A stretch of DNA of 45,579 bases from contig NZ_LNTY01000016.1 of assembly GCF_001559595.1 (NCBI RefSeq), positions 1 through 45,579 on the forward strand. Reading direction: 5' to 3'. The position numbers were made by a program, and so were the translations under genes. This document shows positions 39,356 to 45,579 of the stretch, one piece after another. Every line of letters starts with the position of its first letter. The stretch's first letter is position 1. Source of the DNA: Enterovibrio coralii. Its GTDB lineage: Bacteria > Pseudomonadota > Gammaproteobacteria > Enterobacterales > Vibrionaceae. The notes under the pieces were generated by a model that was not told where the DNA came from, did no database searches, and saw only the letters and a list, made by a program, of their open reading frames with translations.

Positions 39356-41219
39356 TCCAATTCGACCTCTTCGAGCGATGATTTCGCTTCGGCCTGTTGA
39401 CGAAGCAATTCTGTCAGCTTGTCTTTATTGGACGCCTCATAGATAGAAGGTTCCGCCAAGGCTGATTCTACTTCGGCAATTGTCGCAGAAAATTTCTCTA
39501 ACTTTGTGTCCAGATTGTCAATTTTCTTTCGAAGTGGCGCAGTGAGGCGGCGGAACTCGGCTTCAAGGCGCTTTTGCTCTTTACGCGCAGCTTGCGTGTT
39601 GGTACCCGCAGGTTTGGCGGTTTCCGCTTGTTCCTGACGACGCTCTGAGCGTTGCTGCTCGGTCAGCCATTGGTGGTAGTCGTGCAGATCGCCGTTGAAC
39701 TGCGACACCTGATGGTCGTGAACCAGATAAAGATCATCGGTGGTCGCGCGTAGCAAGAAACGGTCGTGACTGACGATAACCATGGCGCCTTCAAATGACT
39801 GCAGTGCCAGCGTCAACGCAGAGCGCATGTCGAGATCCAAGTGGTTAGTCGGTTCATCGAGCAGCAGAAGGTTAGGTTTTTGCCAAACAATCAATGCCAG
39901 CACGAGACGCGCTTTTTCACCGCCAGAGAATGGGGCGATCACATCCAGTGCTTTTTCACCGTGGAAGCCAAAGCTGCCGAGGTAATCACGAAGCTGCTGT
40001 TCGGTGGCTTCAGGTGCCAGACGCATCAGGTGTTGCAGGGCGGTTTCGTCATCACGCAGGGTTTCAAGCTGGTGCTGGGCAAAGTAGCCTATTTTCACGC
40101 CTTGCGAGTAACGCAGTTCACCCGCTTGCGCTGGGATGCTGCCAGAAAGCAGTTTGATCAGCGTTGATTTACCCGCGCCGTTTCGACCCAAAAGACCAAT
40201 GCGACTGCCGGGTACCAGATTCAAGTGGATCTTTTCCAGAATCAGCTTGTCGCCGTAACCCGCTGCCACGTTTTCCATCATCAGGATAGGGTTAGGCAGC
40301 GCAGCCGGCTCGCGGAATTCGAAACTAAATGGGTTGTCGAATTGCGCAGGGAGTACCTTCTCCATGCGCTCCAGCGCCTTGATACGGCTCTGTGCCTGAC
40401 GGGCTTTACTGGCTTTATAGCGGAAGCGGTCGATATAAGACTGCATGTGCGACATTTGCTTTTGCTGCTTCTGGAACATGGCTTGTTGCAGAATAAGCTT
40501 TTCCGCGCGCATGGTTTCAAACGCCGAGTAGTTGCCAGTGTATTCATTCAGCAACTGGTTCTCGATGTGGATGATACGATTGACCACAGGATCCAAGAAG
40601 TCACGGTCGTGGGAAATCAGGACATGGTGCCACGGTAGTTTTGCAGCCATTTCTCCAGCCACATCACGGCGTCCAAATCCAAGTGGTTGGTCGGTTCGTC
40701 GAGAAGCAAGAGATCTGAGCGACAAAGCAGTGCTTGCGCCAAGTTAAGGCGCATACGCCAACCACCCGAGAATTGGGTCAGGTTCCAACTCATTTGCTCT
40801 TGGCTAAAGCCCAGACCATCTAACAGCTCGGCAGCGCGCGCACGAATGCTGTAGCCGCCTACGGCATCAATCTTGTCGTGCAGCAGAGCCACTTTATGGC
40901 CGTCGTCAGCGTCTTCTGCCGCGCGTAGTTGGGTTTCCAGCTCGCGATACTCGCGGTCACCGTCAATCACATACTCAATGGCGGCGCGTTCAAGGGCAGG
41001 GGTTTCCTGTGCTACCCAAGCCAGTTGCCAGCCGCCCGGTACATTGTGGTTACCGGCATCAAGAGAAAGCTCGCCTTTTAACAGTGCAAAAAGCGTGGAT
41101 TTACCGCAGCCGTTTTTACCCACAAGACCGACTTTGTCGCCCGGGTGAATAGTGGCGGATGCCTTATCGAGTAGCGGTTTGCCGCCGCGAAGAAGCTGGA
41201 TATCTGAAATCGTAATCAT
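39298..41219 (-). CDS. yheS: ABC-F ATPase YheS, one frameshift
   Basis: With one base restored, 640 residues. Two soluble ABC cassettes without membrane segments: the first from MITISDIQLLRGGKPLLD (start ATG 41219) with GKNGCGKST, FSGGWRMRL and LLLDEPTNHLD; the second with GRNGAGKST, FSGGEKARLVLA and LLLDEPTNHLDLD; then a charged coiled C-terminal tail. ABC-F proteins act at the ribosome exit site. The frame breaks near 40622: NYRGTM continues as VLISHDRDFLD when one base is added in CCATGG, exactly at the switch region. Everything else is intact. Confidence 0.92.
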
Positions 41220-41450
41220 GACTACTGGCGGCCCTGCCGCGTGCAAAGGAGTAGAAAATTCAGGCGCATTTATACCACAGGCTAGGGTTTTACATAAGCG
41301 GCGAGGTGATTGTTGCCATGTTCTTAAACTTGAATAAGTGCAAGCCGTGAAATCTGCTTCTGTTTACCGTATGGTGGAAAGATGACACCTAAGTCCTCAA
41401 AACTGGGCGTTTTGTGTCATGATAAAAAGACTATAAAAAATACTGTGTTA

Positions 41451-41467
41451 TCGCGTTTCAAACGCGA
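41451..41467. promoter_or_regulatory. Inverted repeat upstream of kefG
   Basis: TCGCGTTT and AAACGCGA flank a single central base, 38 bases before the kefG start. The tight spacing looks more like a repressor or activator operator than an RNA hairpin. Confidence 0.45.
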
Positions 41468-41505
41468 ACAAGAAGTCTCTCAGTGATAAAGGAATTTGCT
41501 GCGAA

Positions 41506-42069
41506 ATGGAAAACACGAAAACGTCGCTTTTTCGATCGAAAGTATTGGTACTGTTTGCGCATCCGGATCCTCATGAATCGGTGGCGAACAAGTGCATGAT
41601 TGATGCGGCGCGCCAACTGCAGCATGTCACTGTTCACGATCTCTATGCTGCCTACCCAGATTTCATCATCGATGTGCATTACGAGCGCGAGCTTTTGCTT
41701 GAGCACGATGTCATCGTCTTTCAGCACCCGCTGCAAATGTACTCCTGCCCATCGCTGCTTAAAGAATGGATTGATGTTGTGCTGGGGAAAGGCTTTGCCC
41801 ACGGGGGCGGAAATGCTCTCGCAGGAAAAACCTGCCGCTTTGTCATTACCACAGGTGGCGCGGCCGAGGCGTTCAGTCAAACCGGTTACAACAAATACAG
41901 CATGGAAGAGCTGCTGCAGCCGTTTGAGCTGACAGCCTTGCTGTGTCAGATGCGTTGGGTCGAGCCGCTGGTTTTGCACTGGGCGCGCCGTGTGACGGAT
42001 GACGACAGAAACGCCCACGCTGAGCTTTATTCAGACTGGCTGTGTAACCCTGTACCGGAGGTAGTGTAA
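41506..42069 (+). CDS. kefG: KefG, ancillary NAD(P)H oxidoreductase of KefB
   Basis: 187 residues, flavodoxin-like quinone reductase fold: [19 protein letters not shown] at the start, [27 protein letters not shown] binds flavin, and [18 protein letters not shown] follows. KefG binds the cytosolic domain of KefB and is required for full potassium efflux when electrophiles form glutathione adducts. Its stop shares a base with the kefB start (TAATG), so the two are coupled. AAGGAAT lies upstream of the ATG. Confidence 0.93.
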   Translation: MENTKTSLFRSKVLVLFAHPDPHESVANKCMIDAARQLQHVTVHDLYAAYPDFIIDVHYERELLLEHDVIVFQHPLQMYSCPSLLKEWIDVVLGKGFAHGGGNALAGKTCRFVITTGGAAEAFSQTGYNKYSMEELLQPFELTALLCQMRWVEPLVLHWARRVTDDDRNAHAELYSDWLCNPVPEVV

Positions 42070-43864
42070 TGGAGCATAACTACCTGCTGGATGCCCTTAT
42101 CTTTCTCGTCGCCGCTGTGGTGGCGGTGCCATTGGCGCAGCGTTTAGGCATTGGCTCAGTGCTGGGCTATCTGATTGCTGGCGTGGTAATTGGTCCTTGG
42201 GGGCTGCGGCTTATCAGCGACGTTGAGGCTATTTTGCATTTCGCCGAGCTTGGCGTGGTGCTGCTGCTGTTTTTAATTGGTCTTGAACTTAACCCGAAAA
42301 AACTCATTCAAATGCGAAAGCCCATTTTGGGGCTTGGCGGCAGTCAGGTGCTGATAAGTGGTGTTGTCATTGCTATTGCGATGTCGATGTTTGATGTCAG
42401 CCGGGTGGATGCCATTGTGGTGGGGATGGGACTTGCCCTTTCCTCTACCGCCATTGCCATGCGCATTATCGAAGAGCAGCGCATGATGCGAAGTGAAGCC
42501 GGACAATCTGCCTTTGCCGTGCTCTTGTTCCAAGATATCGCGGTGATCCCCATGCTCGCCATCTTGCCAGCATTGGCTGGCGGCGCGGGTGGCAGTTGGG
42601 CCGATGTCGGCATCATGCTCGGTGCTATCGTCCTTTTGCTGGTGGGCGGTCATTACCTTCTCCGTCCGCTATTACGTTGGGTGGTGCTGAGTCGCGTCAA
42701 AGAGATGTTCACCATCGCAGCATTGCTTTTAGTGATAGGCATCGCCTTGGGCATGCAAGCACTGGGGCTTTCTATGGCACTCGGCACTTTCCTCGCGGGT
42801 GTACTGCTTGCCGAGAGTGAATTCCGTCATGAGCTGGAAATTGCCATCGAGCCCTTTAAAGGCTTGTTGCTGGGGCTGTTTTTCATCGCCGTTGGATGGC
42901 GGTCGACCTCGGCTTGTTGATCGAATTCCCATTAGAGATTTTATCTGCGGTGGTGGCCTTGATCGGCGTGAAAGCCGCCATCATATATGGACTAGTCAGG
43001 GTGTTTGGCGGCACCGAGCGTGTGCGCAGCCAAGTGGCCATATTGCTGAGCCAAGGTGGTGAGTTTGCTTTCGTGCTGTTTACCGCAGCAAGAGGTGAAG
43101 GGATACTCGACCCGGATTTGAATGCTTTCTTGCTGGTGGTTGTCAGCATATCCATGATGACAACGCCATTGCTGCTGATGCTGCAATCTAAGTGGTTCGC
43201 TAAAACCATCAATGCCAATGTTACTGAACCTTTGAACGAGCAGTTCGAGGACGACGGTGGCAGAGTCATCATTACCGGTTTTGGTCGCTTTGGTCAGGTG
43301 GTCGGCAGATTGCTGTTTGCCAATAAGATTAAAGTCACCATTCTTGAGCGCGACGCCTCTCAAATCGCGTTCCTTCGAAAGTTTGGTTACAAGGTGTATT
43401 ACGGTGACGCCACGCAGCTTGAGTTGCTACGCGCTGCCGGTGCTGCCTCGGCAGAGGCCATTGTGGTTTGCGCCGACTCGCCGGAAGAGGTGATGGAAAT
43501 CGTGTCGCTGTGTCAGCTTCACTTCCCGAACCTCAAAATTCTGGCAAGGGCGCGAAGCCGCGTGGAAGCCAATGAGCTGTTGGGGCACAACGTCGAAGGG
43601 TTTTCGCGAGAAACCTTTATGAGTGCGCTCGATCTTGGCAAGCAAGCGTTGATCGCCTTGGGCATGCACCCGTATAAAGCAAAACGTGCAGAAGCGTTTT
43701 TCCGTAAGTTGGATGAAATGCGCCTGCATGAGTTGCAACCGCATCACAGTGAAGATGTGTTAGCGGCTTCAAGAACGAAAGAAGCCCGTCTGGAGCTGGA
43801 AGAGCTGTTCGACCTTGAAATGAAAGGGGACACAGAACGCCACCAGAGCTGGAACAGGGAATAA
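42069..43864 (+). CDS. kefB: Glutathione-regulated potassium efflux antiporter KefB, one frameshift
   Basis: With one base restored, 598 residues. An N-terminal CPA2 antiporter domain of about 12 membrane helices ([39 protein letters not shown]) is followed by a cytosolic RCK/KTN Rossmann domain ([17 protein letters not shown], then [16 protein letters not shown]) and a short tail. It exports potassium in exchange for protons to acidify the cytosol against toxic electrophiles. The frame breaks at 42895: LFFIAVG then MAVDLG, the expected conserved sequence, so one base is missing. If real, the protein would lose its last membrane helices and the regulatory domain. Confidence 0.92.
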
Positions 43865-43882
43865 CGCAGTACAAGGGATGTA

Positions 43883-44092
43883 ATGAGTAAAAAACGATTT
43901 ATTGCTGGCGCAACGTGCCCGTCCTGTCAGGCGGCAGATACCTTGCGTTGGTGGCAAGAACACCACGTGGAAGTGGTAGAGTGTGTTAAGTGTGGTCATA
44001 CCGATCGCCGTTCTCCGGTCGCCCAAGAAGCGTCAACCAAAGAACCCACCCAACAAGACGCACAAGTGATAGGGATATTTAAACCGCAGTGA
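43883..44092 (+). CDS. yheV: YheV family putative zinc-ribbon protein
   Basis: 69 residues. Two Cys pairs (CPSCQAADTLRWW and CVKCGHTDRR) form a likely zinc ribbon; this is the TIGR02443/YheV family, function unknown. It follows kefB by 18 bases and precedes slyD, the same order as in enteric bacteria. AAGGGATG precedes the ATG. Confidence 0.92.
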   Translation: MSKKRFIAGATCPSCQAADTLRWWQEHHVEVVECVKCGHTDRRSPVAQEASTKEPTQQDAQVIGIFKPQ

Positions 44093-44202
44093 TAGTCGCA
44101 GACAAAAGTTTTCTGTATTATCGGCGCCGAACTAAGCAGGTGACGATAATGCGAACACATTTCGGCGACACCGAGACTTAAATAACCGCTTCCGGAGTAA
44201 AG

Positions 44203-44808
44203 ATGAAAATCACTAAAGACGTGGTAGTAAGCATTGCTTACCAAGTAAAAAATGAAGACGGCATCGTGGTTGATGAATCAACCAAAGACATGCCTTTGCA
44301 ATACCTTCAAGGCCACAACAACCTGATCGTTGGTCTGGAAAATGCGCTGGAAGGCCGTGAAGTTGGCGAAGCGTTTGAAGTGACTGTTGCGCCGGAAGAA
44401 GCGTACGGTGAATACATGGACGCAATGGTTCAACGTGTACCTGCAGACGTATTCCAAGGCGTTGACGAGATCATGGTTGGCATGCGCTTCCTGGCGGACA
44501 CCGATCAAGGTCCAATCCCAGTAGAAGTGACCGAAGTAGACGGCGACGAAGTCGTTGTTGACGGTAACCACATGCTGGCTGGCCAAACACTGACGTTCAA
44601 CGTTGAAGTTGTAGAGCTGCGTGCAGCAACTGAAGAAGAAATCGCACACGGTCACATCCACCAAGGCGGTGGCTGCTGTGGTGGCCACGATCACGACCAT
44701 GACCACGAAGGTGGTTGTTGTGGTGGCGAAGGCCATGGCTGCTGTGGCGGCGAAGAAAAAGCGGATGACCACGAGTGCTGCGGTGGCGGCGGTTGCGGTT
44801 CACACTAA
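44203..44808 (+). CDS. slyD: FKBP-type peptidyl-prolyl isomerase SlyD
   Basis: 201 residues. The FKBP domain with an inserted IF flap runs from residue 1 to about 150 (VVSIAYQVKNEDG, LIVGLENALEGREVGE, VAPEEAYGEY). The tail from about 148 contains ten His and nine Cys with repeats of CCGG, a metal-binding tail that delivers nickel to hydrogenase or urease-type enzymes and makes the protein stick to metal columns. CCGGAGT precedes the ATG. A terminator follows. Confidence 0.97.
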   Translation: MKITKDVVVSIAYQVKNEDGIVVDESTKDMPLQYLQGHNNLIVGLENALEGREVGEAFEVTVAPEEAYGEYMDAMVQRVPADVFQGVDEIMVGMRFLADTDQGPIPVEVTEVDGDEVVVDGNHMLAGQTLTFNVEVVELRAATEEEIAHGHIHQGGGCCGGHDHDHDHEGGCCGGEGHGCCGGEEKADDHECCGGGGCGSH

Positions 44809-44844
44809 TCGCTTTTAGAGTAGAGATACTCTGATTGTTGAAGG

Positions 44845-44875
44845 CGCTGTCCGAGAGATCGGGCGGCGTTTTTTT
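44845..44875 (+). terminator. Terminator after slyD
   Basis: Stem of about ten pairs (CGCTGTCCGA with TCGGGCGGCG, two G-U) with a GAGA loop, then seven T. Confidence 0.88.
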
Positions 44876-44888
44876 ATAAGGATTTTTC

Positions 44889-45579
44889 ATGCCCTCCCCA
44901 TTTTCTATCGCTATCCACGGTGGTGCAGGCACCATTGAACGTCGTCTAATGACGCCAGACCTCGAAGCGGCGTATCGCAAAACCTTAGCGCAATCTGTCC
45001 TCGCAGGTCATGCGGTGTTGACGGCTGGCGGCACCGCCATTGATGCCACCGTAGCGGCTGTGACTGTGATGGAAGACAGCGAGCTGTTTAACGCAGGTAA
45101 AGGCTCGGTGTTGACCTATGACGAAACCGTGGAGATGGATGCCAGCGTCATGGACGGCAAATCACTGCATGTGGGGGCGGTGACGCTCATCAGTCACATC
45201 AAAAACCCGATTCAACTGGCGCGCGATGTGATGCAAAAAAGTCCTCACGCCATGCTCGCGGGTGAAGGCGCAGAGCGGTTCGCGTTTAAAGAATGCGGCT
45301 ATGCCTACACGGAGCAGGATTACTTTTTTACCGACCGTCGTTACAACGAGCTGTTGGCAATGAAAAAGACCGGCGGTGTGGCATTGTCTGAAGCGCGCTA
45401 CCCTGACGAGAAAAAGTTCGGCACCGTCGGCGCAGTCGCATTGGATGCCGAAGGTAACCTCGCCGCAGCGACCAGCACAGGCGGCATGACCAACAAACGC
45501 TGGGGTCGCGTGGGCGACACGCCAATTATTGGCGGTGGTACCTATGCAAGAAACGGCAATGTGGCGGTGTCCTCTACTG
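44889..45579 (+). CDS. iaaA: Isoaspartyl peptidase/L-asparaginase, partial (runs off right edge)
   Basis: The frame from ATG 44889 (AAGGAT upstream) stays open to the window edge, giving about 230 residues of an Ntn-hydrolase. It begins SIAIHGGAGTIERR, has GGTAIDATVAAVTVMEDSEL, FNAGKGSVLTYDETVEMDAS and the cleavage site KFGTVGAVALD, where Thr179 becomes the N-terminal nucleophile after autoprocessing, and then TSTGGMTNKRWGRVGDTPIIG. It hydrolyses isoaspartyl dipeptides from damaged proteins and asparagine. The C-terminal part of the beta chain is outside the window. Confidence 0.93.
   Translation, partial: MPSPFSIAIHGGAGTIERRLMTPDLEAAYRKTLAQSVLAGHAVLTAGGTAIDATVAAVTVMEDSELFNAGKGSVLTYDETVEMDASVMDGKSLHVGAVTLISHIKNPIQLARDVMQKSPHAMLAGEGAERFAFKECGYAYTEQDYFFTDRRYNELLAMKKTGGVALSEARYPDEKKFGTVGAVALDAEGNLAAATSTGGMTNKRWGRVGDTPIIGGGTYARNGNVAVSST

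Noticed and set aside
44660..44800. Repeated CCGG/HD-encoding units at the end of slyD considered as a tandem repeat element
   Set aside because: They encode the normal His/Cys metal-binding tail of SlyD and are not a separate repeat.

Overview
The window is chromosomal backbone of a gammaproteobacterium of the family Vibrionaceae. Three things point there: the gene order (argH with a fused acetyltransferase, peroxiredoxin/oxyR, mrcA, pilMNOPQ, aroK-aroB-damX-dam-rpe-gph-trpS, secreted nuclease, pabA-argD-astA-astD, crp, prkB-yheU-yheT, yheS-kefG-kefB-yheV-slyD), the Prx-glutaredoxin fusion, and small family-typical proteins (DUF3624, DUF2970, DUF3187). Base composition is moderate and even. 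I cannot fix the genus. I see no rRNA, tRNA, CRISPR array, insertion sequence, phage gene or integration site.

Layout. 1-4340: the 3' end of arginine biosynthesis (argHA), then a peroxide-defence block in which a Prx-Grx fusion and a lipoamide-dehydrogenase-like flavoprotein are transcribed away from oxyR. 4365-14865: mrcA (penicillin-binding protein 1A) diverges from pilMNOPQ (type IV pilus alignment complex and secretin), followed by aroK, aroB and damX. 14969-18659: dam, a small DUF2970 gene on the other strand, rpe, gph and trpS. 18893-26173: the most unusual part, a multidomain secreted nuclease with an unfamiliar C-terminal tail and a two-gene signalling cassette. In that cassette the hybrid sensor kinase and the HD-GYP-type response regulator have lost the expected catalytic residues but keep receiver aspartates. 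26265-31729: pabA, then argD/astC-astA-astD and a DUF1338 gene, a partial arginine succinyltransferase operon (no astB or astE here). 31739-34366: a candidate small gene, crp diverging from an OsmC-like gene, and prkB. 34506-38821: a leftward row (MocR-type regulator, yheT, DUF3187, yheU) with a divergent LysE-family exporter and a perfect palindromic operator between. 38840-45579: a TIGR02444 gene, yheS, the kefG-kefB potassium efflux pair, yheV, slyD, and the 5' part of an isoaspartyl peptidase gene (iaaA) that runs off the right edge.

A recurrent oddity is single missing bases. mrcA, pilN, the nuclease gene, pabA, yheS and kefB each read as two overlapping frames that one added base would join, and the DUF3187 gene needs two. 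The protein sequence on both sides of every break is well conserved. I therefore read most of these as consensus errors rather than decay, but the sequence alone cannot decide. I list each as one gene spanning the break.
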